From Pseudomonas psychrophila (lineage in GTDB: Bacteria > Pseudomonadota > Gammaproteobacteria > Pseudomonadales > Pseudomonadaceae): 38,441 bases of DNA. Shown in pieces: positions 1-7,059 of this stretch. Positions within the stretch are counted from its first letter, which is position 1. The number at the start of each line of letters is the position of its first letter. Below the pieces are notes generated by a model. It worked only from the letters and a program-made list of their open reading frames with translations, made no database searches and was not told where the DNA came from. The position numbers were made by a program, and so were the translations under genes. The DNA lies in the NCBI RefSeq assembly GCF_001043005.1, contig NZ_JYKZ01000019.1, positions 1 to 38,441 of the forward strand, written 5' to 3'.

Positions 1-162
1 CGGGTTCTCGGCCACTTGCGGGTCGAGGTTGTTCATCAACATCCGCAGCGGCGCTTCGGTCATCCAGCTTTTAGCAGTGAGCTGGGTGCCACGGGCGGCG
101 CGGATTTCACCATCACGGTGACGGGTGAACTCAGCAGGCGATTTTGGGGTAGTTGAAGTCAC
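1..162 (-). CDS. hutU: Urocanate hydratase, N-terminal fragment (runs off left edge)
   Basis: Only the first 54 codons are inside the window; the rest lies beyond the left edge. The reading ends in TAKSWMTEAPLRMLMNNLDP followed by QVAENP, which is the characteristic start of urocanase. The enzyme converts urocanate to imidazolone propionate, the second step of histidine breakdown in the cytoplasm. The start is GTG at 160-162, chosen because AGGAG lies 7 bases upstream and the urocanase similarity begins just after it. The gene follows hutC-hutD on the same strand, but a 357-base gap with its own promoter signals separates it from hutD, so it probably begins its own transcript. Identity is firm from the conserved N-terminus; completeness cannot be judged. 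Confidence 0.92.
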   Translation of the reverse strand, partial: MTSTTPKSPAEFTRHRDGEIRAARGTQLTAKSWMTEAPLRMLMNNLDPQVAENP

Positions 163-227
163 GGGTAACTCCTCAGCGATAGTCGGATGCGTCGGGTGTG
201 AGAAGAGGATCGACGCACACTTATGTA

Positions 228-241
228 CTTGTACATACAAG
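228..241. promoter_or_regulatory. HutC-type operator in front of hutU
   Basis: The minus strand reads CTTGTATGTACAAG, a 14-base near-perfect palindrome with TGTA and TACA halves. From memory this is the form of the Pseudomonas hut operator bound by the GntR-family repressor HutC, whose gene is in this window. The site covers the transcription start expected from the -24/-12 promoter at 246-261, so bound HutC should block initiation. Urocanate is the known inducer for this repressor family. Confidence 0.75.
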
Positions 242-245
242 CATA

Positions 246-261
246 TGCAAGTTAGCGGCCA
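246..261 (-). promoter_or_regulatory. Sigma-54 (-24/-12) promoter of hutU
   Basis: The minus strand reads TGGCCGCTAACTTGCA, with the invariant GG and GC separated by 10 bases and the TGGC and TTGCA blocks intact. Transcription should start near 236, giving a leader of about 70 bases before the hutU GTG. hutU of P. fluorescens is known to need RpoN and an activator (CbrB or NtrC), which agrees with this element. Confidence 0.75.
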
Positions 262-360
262 ATGTGTGAAATTCGCAAATGAAAAAGTTTGAGAGCCCGA
301 AAACACAGGCTAAAAACCGTGCGCCAGGTTTGTGAGAAGAGAACGAATGATTCGCAGGAG

Positions 361-406
361 TGTTACTGAGGAGGGTGCGCGCGCTGAATTGGGGCGTTCG
401 GTAACA
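361..406. promoter_or_regulatory. Possible activator site: TGTTAC ... GTAACA inverted halves
   Basis: TGTTAC (361-366) and GTAACA (401-406) form an inverted pair with 34 bases between them, about 150 bases upstream of the predicted hutU start. The halves resemble those described for the enhancer-binding protein CbrB, but the spacing is wider than the one I remember. The position is right for a sigma-54 activator. Treat as a candidate only. Confidence 0.35.
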
Positions 407-420
407 GAGCGTGTAGCGTG

Positions 421-512
421 TGTAGTCGCTGCCGCAGGCTGCGAAGCGGGACGTGGGCGCCCAAGAAAACGGGTTGCTCCGCAACCCTTCGCAGCCTGCG
501 GCAGCGACTACA
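421..512. repeat. REP inverted pair (REPIN) between hutD and hutU
   Basis: A perfect 25-base inverted repeat (421-445 against 488-512) contains GTCGCTGCCGCAGGCTGC, a Pseudomonas REP sequence. The arms enclose 42 bases that themselves contain the small palindrome GGGTTGCTCCGCAACCC. It lies between hutD (ends 520) and the hutU promoter region, where it could end or attenuate the hutCD transcript. A single related arm occurs at 3337-3358. Confidence 0.85.
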
Positions 513-519
513 TGGCTAG

Positions 520-1098
520 TTAGACCGTGCTCAACTCAATCACACAGCACAAGCCTGTTACCGTCACTTCCAGCAACTCGCGATTGCCGCTCAGTTGCAG
601 GCAATCGTAACGGCCCAGGTGTTCGTGACAGCGACTACCCAAGGCCACGTGTACAGATTCACCCCCACTGAAAACCACCAGTGTATGCGCCGAACTGAAC
701 AAGCGCTGCGGGGTTGTCGCTTCCAGCCATTGCAGCCGCGCGGTGTAGCGTTGCGGGGCGTAGATCAGGTTGAAGTCGCGGATCGGTCCATCGATCAGGG
801 TGCAGGCGACGGCGCTTTCACCCTTGAACGCAAAAGCATCGAACGGTAACAGTGCCCGCGTGCTCACACCGTCGACTTGCAGGTTCATGCCTGCGCCTTG
901 CAGCACGCTGATGATTCGCTGATAGCCGTCAAAACGTGAAAAGCCGCCGGACTCGCCAATGTCCGCAATCGACAGGCGCCAGCCAAAGCCATCAAGGCCC
1001 TCGCCTGCGTCACGGGTGATTTCTTCAGTGCTACCGCCGCCGTTTTTCCACGGCATGCGCGGGTAGTCGACGGCACGTAAAACTACAGGCTGACTCAT
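520..1098 (-). CDS. hutD: HutD family protein
   Basis: 192 residues. The N-terminal block YPRMPWKNGGGSTEEITRDA followed by GFGWRLSIADI and GGFSRFDGYQRIISVLQGAGM is typical of HutD, a cupin-fold protein found in Pseudomonas and other hut operons. HutD is not an enzyme of the pathway. In P. fluorescens it has been described as a governor that limits the upper level of hut expression, probably through urocanate. The ATG overlaps the hutC stop by four bases (ATGA), so translation is likely coupled and the two genes share a transcript. Full length for the family. Confidence 0.9.
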   Translation of the reverse strand: MSQPVVLRAVDYPRMPWKNGGGSTEEITRDAGEGLDGFGWRLSIADIGESGGFSRFDGYQRIISVLQGAGMNLQVDGVSTRALLPFDAFAFKGESAVACTLIDGPIRDFNLIYAPQRYTARLQWLEATTPQRLFSSAHTLVVFSGGESVHVALGSRCHEHLGRYDCLQLSGNRELLEVTVTGLCCVIELSTV

Positions 1099-1844
1099 TT
1101 ATTGAAACGTCCTTCAAGTCGATGACGGGAACCGGGGTGAATCAATCGGGCGGCGGTCACAGGCTGACGACCCGACCAGGTGCGGCGGCGAATCAGCAGG
1201 CACGGCTCGCCGGGCTCGATTTGCAGTAACTTGCACTCTTTGGGGTCAGCCAAAATCGCCTCAACCACGTGCTCGCCCTCAGTCAGCGGCGCGACTTGGG
1301 ACAAATAGGCGTAAGGCGTTTGCTGGGTGAAATCCTGCTTGAGGTAATCCGGTGCCACCAGGGCATTGACGAAACGGTCCTCGATTTGCACGGCAATTCC
1401 GTTCTCGTAGTGCACGATCAGTGAGTGAAAAACTTTCTGCCCTTCACGCATGTCGAGCACAGCGGCACGTTCCGAGCCGGCCATTTCTTCACCCAGACTG
1501 ATGACCTTGCAGCTGTGCGTATGCCCACGAGCTGCGATTTCATCGGCGATGTTGTTGACCTCAAACAGCGCGGACTGCGTCTTGGGCTCAGCCACAAAGG
1601 TGCCCACGCCCTGCATGCGCACCAGCAAGCCGTCGGCGGTCATTTCACGCAGCGCACGGTTGATGGTCATGCGACTGAAACCCAGTTGGGTCACAAGCTC
1701 GCTCTCGGAGGGCACACGATAATGCGGCGGCCAGTTTCCACTCTGGATCTGCGCAGTGATCATTTGCTTTACTCGGGCGTAAAGCGGGGCCGGGCTATCG
1801 CCCATGTGGGCGGCCAGCGGGGACACGACAGGCGGAGTCGACAC
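1095..1844 (-). CDS. hutC: Histidine utilization repressor HutC (GntR family)
   Basis: 249 residues from a GTG start at 1842-1844. AAGGA lies 6 bases upstream of this GTG, and the resulting length matches known HutC proteins; the frame is open further upstream to 1925, but that extension would run into the operator. The N-terminal winged helix (roughly residues 18-85) contains VPSESELVTQLGFSRMTINR and ADGLLVRMQGVGTFV, the classical GntR pattern. The rest is the UTRA effector-binding domain (ISLGEEMAGSERAA ... EPCLLIRRRTW). HutC represses hut genes until urocanate binds. It is divergent from hutF, and an operator-like palindrome sits between them, so autoregulation is expected. Confidence 0.95.
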   Translation of the reverse strand: MSTPPVVSPLAAHMGDSPAPLYARVKQMITAQIQSGNWPPHYRVPSESELVTQLGFSRMTINRALREMTADGLLVRMQGVGTFVAEPKTQSALFEVNNIADEIAARGHTHSCKVISLGEEMAGSERAAVLDMREGQKVFHSLIVHYENGIAVQIEDRFVNALVAPDYLKQDFTQQTPYAYLSQVAPLTEGEHVVEAILADPKECKLLQIEPGEPCLLIRRRTWSGRQPVTAARLIHPGSRHRLEGRFNK

Positions 1845-1887
1845 AGGCAATCCTTGGTAATGAGTTAAGAGTCGTAGCTTGCCGGAG

Positions 1888-1924
1888 TTTACCGAGCAGG
1901 CAAACGTCTGTATATGTATATACA
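1888..1924 (+). promoter_or_regulatory. hutF promoter and second HutC-type operator
   Basis: TGTATATGTATATACA (1909-1924) is a nearly symmetric palindrome with TGTATA and TATACA halves. It resembles the hutU operator and lies in the 107-base gap between the divergent hutC and hutF starts. A weak sigma-70 match for hutF (TTTACC, 17 bases, TATATG) puts the -10 hexamer inside the palindrome. One bound HutC dimer could therefore shut both hutF and hutC. The promoter hexamers are only 4 of 6 each; the palindrome is the stronger evidence. Confidence 0.55.
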
Positions 1925-1951
1925 AATTACAAGCAATGGGGTACCGAACCG

Positions 1952-3316
1952 ATGTCCGTCTTCTTTGCCGAGCGCGCGCTACTGCCTACAGGCTGGGCTA
2001 CCAATGTCCGCATCGAGGTCGGTGCCGATGGCTACTTGACCCGAATCCAGGCCAATGCCGACGCGCACGGCGCCGAACGGCTGAACGGCCCATTGCTGCC
2101 GGGCATGCCGAATCTGCACTCCCACGCATTCCAGCGGGCCATGGCCGGTTTGGCCGAAGTGGCGGGCAATCCCAACGACAGTTTCTGGACGTGGCGCGAT
2201 TTAATGTATCGGCTCGTCGGAAAAATCAGCCCTGAGCAGCTCGGCGTTATAGCTCGTCAGTTGTACATCGAAATGCTCAAGGCAGGTTACACCTCGGTAG
2301 CCGAATTCCATTACGTACACCACGATCTGTCAGGTCAGCCCTATGCCAATCCGGCAGAGCTGGCGCTGCGCATCAGCGAAGCGGCACGCTCCACTGGCAT
2401 TGGCCTGACTTTGCTGCCCGTGCTTTACAGCCACTCGGGCTTTGGCGGCCAGGCACCCAATGACGGTCAGCGACGCTTTATCAACAGCACCGAGCACTAT
2501 CTAAAGCTGCAGGAGCAGTTAAAGCCGCTGCTGGCCCAACAGCCGGCACAAACCCTGGGTTTATGCTTTCACTCGCTGCGCGCCGTCACCCCCGAGCAAA
2601 TCCACGAAGTGCTGCAGGCCAGTGACACGACCTGCCCGGTGCATATCCACATCGCCGAGCAGCAAAAGGAAGTCGACGATTGCCTGAGCTGGAGCGCCAA
2701 GCGTCCGATCCAGTGGCTGTACGACAATGTCGAGGTCGATCAGCGCTGGTGCCTGGTGCATGCGACCCACGCCAACGCTGCCGAAGTCCAGCTGATGGCG
2801 CAGAGCCAGGCCGTGGCCGGGTTGTGCCTTACCACCGAAGCCAACCTGGGTGACGGCATTTTTCCGGCCGTGGATTTCCTTGCTCAAGGCGGGCGAATGG
2901 GCATTGGCTCGGACAGCCATGTGTCCCTGAGCGTGGTTGAAGAGCTGCGCTGGCTGGAATACGGCCAGCGCTTGCGCGATCAGCGCCGCAACCGGATGTA
3001 TCGCAGCGATCAGCCAATGATCGGCCGAACGTTGTACGACGCGGCACTGGTGGGCGGCGCTCAGGCAATGGGCCAGGCGGTTGCCGGATTGGCCGTGGGC
3101 CAGCGCGCCGACTGGTTGGTGCTTGACGGTAACGACCCGTACCTGGCCACGGCTCAGGACGATGCGATTCTTAACCGCTGGCTGTTTGCTGGCGGCGACC
3201 GTCAGGTGCGTGACGTATTGGTCAACGGCCAGTGGGTGGTGCGCGACGGCCGTCATGCCGATGAAGAAGTCAGTTGCCGCGACTTCACCCGGGTGCTGCG
3301 CGAGTTGTTGGGGTAA
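1952..3316 (+). CDS. hutF: Formimidoylglutamate deiminase HutF
   Basis: 454 residues, full length. This amidohydrolase-superfamily enzyme deiminates N-formimino-L-glutamate to N-formyl-L-glutamate, part of the five-step histidine route used by Pseudomonas. Visible metal-ligand motifs are HSH at residues 56-58 in GMPNLHSHAFQRAMAG, the HIHIAEQ strand near residue 230, a later His in WCLVHATHAN, and GIGSDSHVS near residue 320, which supplies the catalytic Asp. The gene diverges from hutC and probably falls under HutC control. The ribosome site before ATG 1952 is weak (GGGG about 10 bases away). The next gene is convergent, with a lone REP arm between. Confidence 0.95.
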   Translation: MSVFFAERALLPTGWATNVRIEVGADGYLTRIQANADAHGAERLNGPLLPGMPNLHSHAFQRAMAGLAEVAGNPNDSFWTWRDLMYRLVGKISPEQLGVIARQLYIEMLKAGYTSVAEFHYVHHDLSGQPYANPAELALRISEAARSTGIGLTLLPVLYSHSGFGGQAPNDGQRRFINSTEHYLKLQEQLKPLLAQQPAQTLGLCFHSLRAVTPEQIHEVLQASDTTCPVHIHIAEQQKEVDDCLSWSAKRPIQWLYDNVEVDQRWCLVHATHANAAEVQLMAQSQAVAGLCLTTEANLGDGIFPAVDFLAQGGRMGIGSDSHVSLSVVEELRWLEYGQRLRDQRRNRMYRSDQPMIGRTLYDAALVGGAQAMGQAVAGLAVGQRADWLVLDGNDPYLATAQDDAILNRWLFAGGDRQVRDVLVNGQWVVRDGRHADEEVSCRDFTRVLRELLG

Positions 3317-3336
3317 CAAAAACCTGCGGTCGCCCT

Positions 3337-3358
3337 CGCCGCCTGCGGCAGCGACTAC
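3337..3358. repeat. Single REP arm between hutF and the RecQ-like gene
   Basis: CGCCTGCGGCAGCGACTAC is nearly identical to one arm of the REP pair at 421-512. It lies in the 45-base gap between the convergent stops of hutF and the helicase gene. Only one arm is present. It may be the residue of a lost pair. Confidence 0.7.
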
Positions 3359-3361
3359 CTG

Positions 3362-5293
3362 TTAACTCAGCCCTTTCACCGCCCATTCCCGGACCTCGGC
3401 ATAGGGGTAGTTCTCCAATGCCGCAAAACCTGGAATGGCACGCGCTTTCATCTTGGTGAACATCGGCACGCTGATCCCGCATAAAAACCGGGTCAGGCGT
3501 TCTGCCGGGGGATAACTTCCCGTGAACTCCTGATGCCTGTGGATAAAAGCACCGCACAGCGCTTCGAAGTTTTTATCCACAAGCGGCATCAGTGCGGGTG
3601 GCTCCGGTAAGTGAGCGACCTGCCCTGCACACACTGAACAATGGCCGCACTGCTGCGGCGCCTGCTCATCCCCAAAATACTGCGCCAGCCGGTAGCTCAA
3701 GCAGGTTTCACTGGCGAACAGCGCCAACATGGCGTGAATCCGCGTAATCTCGCCACGCTCGTGAGCCGTGAAGTAGGCATGCAGCTCCAGGCTCAGAGCC
3801 TGGGCATCAAAATCTTGAACCAACAGGCTATAGACCTCGGTCATCTGCTTGCTTTCAAGTTCGATCCAACCCTTCTCCTGAAAGTAATCCAGCGCTTTGA
3901 CCACCCGGTTCCGGTCGGCCTGATGCTGGCTGTACAGCGCGTCGAAATTCACCGTGGCCCAGGTTCTGGCACGACTGGAAGTCTGAATGATGGCTGAGAC
4001 GAATTGCTGACGCTCGCCTTCAAACTTGGCCAGCAACACATCGGGTTCGATCAGGAACTTGAAACGATATTCGGCGAAATAGGCATAGCGAGGGGCAATC
4101 AGGCCACGCAGTTCCAACTGGACCAACAAAGTCTTGAGCGGTAACTGACGAATGTTGCTCTGATCGGACAGAGGCAGCAGCATGAATTCCCACTGACCTT
4201 CAGCAATCACCTCACGCAACTCATCAAGCACACAGCGAATGCCTTGAAACTCCGGCGTGTCGCCGTACACAAAGTTTTCCAAAACGTTGAGGCTGTCGCG
4301 ATTGGCCAGTACCAGGCACTCGGAGGGATCGCCATCGCGCCCGGCGCGGCCGATTTCCTGGCTGTAGTTTTCGATCGACTTGGGCAAGTCGAAATGCACC
4401 ACGTTGCGGATGTCGCTCTTGTCGATGCCCATGCCAAAGGCAATGGTGGCAACGATGCAATTCAACTGCCCGCCCATGAACTGGCGCTGAATGCCCTCGC
4501 GCTGATCGTGGGGCAAACCGGCGTGATAGGCGTTGGCGCTGATCCCGTTCTGGTTCAAGTGCTGGGCAATGTGCTCGGCGGTCTTTTGCAGCGTGACATA
4601 CACAATGCTCGGCTGGCCGATACGCTCGCCCATCCACTGCACCAGGCGCTGACGCTTGGCGGCGCCAGTGACGGGCTCGACCCACAGATTGAGATTGGCG
4701 CGGTAGAAACCGGTGGTGATGACGTCCGACTCGGCAATCGCAAATTTGACCTGCATGTCAGCGATCACATTCGGGGTCGCGGTAGCTGTCAGCAGCAGCG
4801 CTTGCGGGATATTGAACTGGCGCTGGTAGTCCGGAAGCTTCAGGTAGTCCGGACGGAAATTATGCCCCCACTCGGAAATACAGTGCGCTTCGTCCACCAC
4901 CAGCAGGGAAATCGGCACTTGCTGCAAAAAGTTACGAAAGCGCTCGTTCTTGAGGCGCTCGACCGAAATCATCAGGATCTTCAACTCGCCCGCTTTCGCC
5001 CGGGCCATGACGGCGCTTGCCTCGTCGCGGCTTTGCGCCGAATCGATGCTGGCCGCTGCAATCCCGTGGCGCTGCAAAAAAGCCAGTTGGTCCTGCATCA
5101 GGGCCAACAGCGGCGAAACCACTAGCGTCAGGTGAGGCAACAGCAACGCCGGCAGTTGGTAACACAGGGATTTACCCGATCCCGTAGGGAAAATCGCCGC
5201 CGCCGAACGCCCGGCCAACACGGCACTGATCGCCGCTTCTTGCCCGGCACGAAACTGTGGATAACCGAAGACCTGTTCCAGGGTGTTGTGCAT
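3362..5293 (-). CDS. RecQ-family ATP-dependent DNA helicase
   Basis: 643 residues from the ATG at 5291-5293. This start has AGGAG 8 bases upstream and begins MHNTLEQVFGYPQFRAGQEA; an upstream in-frame extension to 5326 lacks such a site. Helicase motifs appear in order: the RecQ motif 0 at the N-terminus, Walker A FPTGSGKSLCYQLPA, motif II VVDEAHCISEWGHNFRPDY, TATATP, IVYVTLQKTAEHIA, and QEIGRAGRDG (motif VI). The C-terminal part keeps a zinc-type CGHCSVC cluster, but I see no obvious HRDC domain. This is a shorter RecQ paralogue, so I do not assign the symbol recQ. Function is inferred as 3'-5' duplex unwinding in recombination or repair. Confidence 0.85.
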   Translation of the reverse strand: MHNTLEQVFGYPQFRAGQEAAISAVLAGRSAAAIFPTGSGKSLCYQLPALLLPHLTLVVSPLLALMQDQLAFLQRHGIAAASIDSAQSRDEASAVMARAKAGELKILMISVERLKNERFRNFLQQVPISLLVVDEAHCISEWGHNFRPDYLKLPDYQRQFNIPQALLLTATATPNVIADMQVKFAIAESDVITTGFYRANLNLWVEPVTGAAKRQRLVQWMGERIGQPSIVYVTLQKTAEHIAQHLNQNGISANAYHAGLPHDQREGIQRQFMGGQLNCIVATIAFGMGIDKSDIRNVVHFDLPKSIENYSQEIGRAGRDGDPSECLVLANRDSLNVLENFVYGDTPEFQGIRCVLDELREVIAEGQWEFMLLPLSDQSNIRQLPLKTLLVQLELRGLIAPRYAYFAEYRFKFLIEPDVLLAKFEGERQQFVSAIIQTSSRARTWATVNFDALYSQHQADRNRVVKALDYFQEKGWIELESKQMTEVYSLLVQDFDAQALSLELHAYFTAHERGEITRIHAMLALFASETCLSYRLAQYFGDEQAPQQCGHCSVCAGQVAHLPEPPALMPLVDKNFEALCGAFIHRHQEFTGSYPPAERLTRFLCGISVPMFTKMKARAIPGFAALENYPYAEVREWAVKGLS

Positions 5294-5460
5294 GACTGTC
5301 ACTCCTTTGACCGTTGCAAAGCGCAAAACTCTACGCCAGGTTTGCAGCCGATCGAGAAAAGGCCGGGGGCAAATTGAGAGGGGATGATACAGGGTCGAGC
5401 CAAGATGCCTTGAATAACCCTTTGTCAGGAGAAAACGCAGAGTTTGGCAACAACTGGATT

Positions 5461-5489
5461 TTGCCAGTAGTATTTATTGTGCATACGAT
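5461..5489 (+). promoter_or_regulatory. Predicted sigma-70 promoter of brnTA
   Basis: TTGCCA (5461-5466), 17 bases, TACGAT (5484-5489). Transcription would begin at about 5496, exactly at the brnT ATG, and no Shine-Dalgarno sequence precedes that ATG. A TGCAT/ATGCA inverted pair (5480-5484 and 5496-5500) straddles the -10 and start and could be an operator. BrnA antitoxins are known to repress their own promoters. Confidence 0.45.
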
Positions 5490-5495
5490 AAATTG

Positions 5496-5768
5496 ATGCA
5501 AATAACCTACGACATCACCAAACGCAACAAGACGCTAATCGAGCGAGGCCTTGATTTCGCTGACGCAAAAACCCTATTTGCAGGTCATCACTTCACATCT
5601 GAAGACTCACGCCAGGATTACAGCGAAGTCCGACTAATCAGCATCGGCCTGTTACAGGAGCGCATGATTGTTTTGGTCTGGACACCGCGCGGCGCGGACC
5701 GCCGTATTATTTCCATGAGGAAAGCCAATGAGCGCGAACAAGCACTCTACGCCCATCGACTGGGTTGA
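5496..5768 (+). CDS. brnT: BrnT family toxin
   Basis: 90 residues. The sequence MQITYDITKRNKTLIERGLD followed by FADAKTLFAGHHFTSEDSRQDYSEVR, then MIVLVWTPRGADRRIISMRKANERE, fits the BrnT family. BrnT proteins are RelE-fold ribonuclease toxins that inhibit translation in type II toxin-antitoxin modules. The overlapping next gene encodes the matching antitoxin, which supports the call. ATG 5496 is preferred over the TTG immediately before it. There is no ribosome site, and the predicted transcription start coincides with the ATG, so the message may be leaderless. The expected end of the fold, RKANEREQALYA, is intact, so the toxin looks functional. Confidence 0.85.
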   Translation: MQITYDITKRNKTLIERGLDFADAKTLFAGHHFTSEDSRQDYSEVRLISIGLLQERMIVLVWTPRGADRRIISMRKANEREQALYAHRLG

Positions 5769-6006
5769 CCCGGATGACGCGCCCGAACTGACAGAAGCCT
5801 TTTTTGAAGCTGCCGACGAGTTCAAAGGTCCGCTGTTGATTAAACGCGGCAGACCCAAGGCGGACAAAGTGCTCACACGAATCACCATCCGTCTTGCTCC
5901 CGAAGTCGTAGAGCAATTCAAGGCCTCCGGCCCCGGCTGGCAAACACGCATGAACGCAGCACTGGCTGACTGGTTGAAGAGTCATTCGCCAGGAGAGATT
6001 CCTTGA
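5728..6006 (+). CDS. brnA: BrnA family antitoxin
   Basis: 92 residues. It overlaps the end of brnT by 41 bases, the usual arrangement for this module. Its own Shine-Dalgarno (GAGGA) lies 7 bases before ATG 5728. The C-terminal half, RPKADKVLTRITIRLAPEVV then EQFKASGPGWQTRMNAALADWL, is the ribbon-helix-helix BrnA (COG3514) pattern. BrnA binds and neutralises BrnT, and the complex represses the operon. The N-terminal third (IDWVDPDDAPELTEAFFEAA) is acidic, as expected for the toxin-wrapping segment. Confidence 0.88.
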   Translation: MSANKHSTPIDWVDPDDAPELTEAFFEAADEFKGPLLIKRGRPKADKVLTRITIRLAPEVVEQFKASGPGWQTRMNAALADWLKSHSPGEIP

Positions 6007-6028
6007 AACTCATTTCGGACTTTTGATA

Positions 6029-6379
6029 ATGAAACTCGCCACCGACCTCCCGGACACCCCCATCCTGCGCGAGCTGATGCAGTTGCTGCATGAAGAAATC
6101 GGCCTGCCGGAACACAAAACCATCAGCCTAAAAACCGCGATCAACGCAGATCTTGGCTGCAATGGCACCGATGCCCAGCATTTGATGGAAGCTCTTGAGG
6201 AGCGTTTCGGGCTCGAATTGGCGGACTATGATGCCTACCGCTACTTCCAGCCTGCGGGCAACGACCCGCATCTCAAGCGCAAGGCCAAGGGCCGCGAGGG
6301 CAAAGTACCCTTGACCATCGGCATGCTGTACGCGGCGATCAGAAGCGGCCATTGGGATACGCAAAGCCTGGAAGCTTAG
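6029..6379 (+). CDS. DUF1493 family protein (acyl-carrier-like fold)
   Basis: 116 residues from ATG 6029; a TTG two codons upstream is possible but has no better ribosome site. The segment LGCNGTDAQHLMEALEERFG followed by LELADYDAYRYFQPAG matches the DUF1493 pattern, which resembles acyl carrier proteins. However, the usual phosphopantetheine Asp-Ser-Leu is replaced by CNGTD, so no carrier serine can be pointed to. Function is unknown. It starts 22 bases after brnA on the same strand and could share its transcript. Its stop is immediately followed by the REPIN array. Confidence 0.7.
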   Translation: MKLATDLPDTPILRELMQLLHEEIGLPEHKTISLKTAINADLGCNGTDAQHLMEALEERFGLELADYDAYRYFQPAGNDPHLKRKAKGREGKVPLTIGMLYAAIRSGHWDTQSLEA

Positions 6380-6391
6380 GCGAAACGTTCT

Positions 6392-6987
6392 GTGGTGAGC
6401 CTGCTCGCGATGCAGGCGATGCGGTTTATCCGAATGATCGCGGTGATGCCTTCGCGAGCGGGCTCGCTCCCACTTCAACTTTGGCGCCTACAGAATTCGA
6501 GCCTTGCAGGGAATATTGTGGGAGCGAGCCTGCTCGCGATGCAGACGACGCGGTTTATCCGAATGATCGCGGTGATGCCTTCGCGAGCAGGCTCGCTCCC
6601 ACTTCAACTTTGGCGCCCTGAAGAGTCGAGCTTGCAGGGATTATTGTGGGAGCGAGCCTGCTCGCGATGCAGACGATGCGGTTTATCCGAATGATCGCGG
6701 TGATGCCTTCGCGAGCGGGCTCGCTCCCACTTCAACTTTGGCGCCCTGAAGAATCGAGCTTGCAGGGATTATTGTGGGAGCGAGCCTGCTCGCGATGCAG
6801 GCGATGTGGTTTATCCGAATGATCGCGGTGATGCTTTCGCGAGCGGGCTCGCTCCCACTTCAACTTTGGCGCCTACAGAATTCGAGCCTTGCAGGGATTA
6901 TTGTGGGAGCGAGCCTGCTCGCGATGCAGGCGATGCGGTTTATCCGAATGATCTCGGTGATGCTTTCGCGAGCGGGCTCGCTCCCAC
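6392..6987. repeat. Tandem array of five REPINs, period about 128 bp
   Basis: Five REP inverted pairs lie in direct tandem at 6392-6473, 6518-6602, 6646-6730, 6774-6858 and 6903-6987. Each has arms of the form GTGGGAGCGAGCCTGCTCGC and its complement around a shared core (GGTTTATCCGAATGATCGC). They are joined by nearly identical 43-44 base linkers beginning TTCAACTTTGGCGCC. Two linker versions occur: one with TACAGAATTCGAG (after units 1 and 4) and one with CTGAAGA[G/A]TCGAG (after units 2 and 3). The first unit is damaged in its left arm. Open frames across the array only reflect the repeat. The array fills the gap between the DUF1493 gene and the pckA terminator. Confidence 0.95.
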
Positions 6988-7004
6988 AAGAACTGCACAG
7001 GCAC

Positions 7005-7034
7005 AAAAAAGCCGCCCTCTCAGGCGGCTTTTTT
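7005..7034 (-). terminator. Bidirectional Rho-independent terminator after pckA
   Basis: GCCGCC and GGCGGC form a stem around the loop CTCTCA. It is flanked by six A on the left and six T on the right, so a U-run follows the hairpin in either direction. It lies 25 bases after the pckA stop and would also stop reading from the REPIN array side. Confidence 0.9.
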
Positions 7035-7059
7035 ATGGATCAACACACTGACCGAATGC

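Noticed and set aside
221..523. Short frames across the hutD-hutU gap.
   Set aside because: They cross the REP pair, the sigma-54 promoter and the operator, and show no protein similarity.
6392..6987. Regularly spaced repeats considered as a CRISPR array.
   Set aside because: Units are 85-base palindromes and the linkers are also repeated, not unique. No cas genes are nearby.
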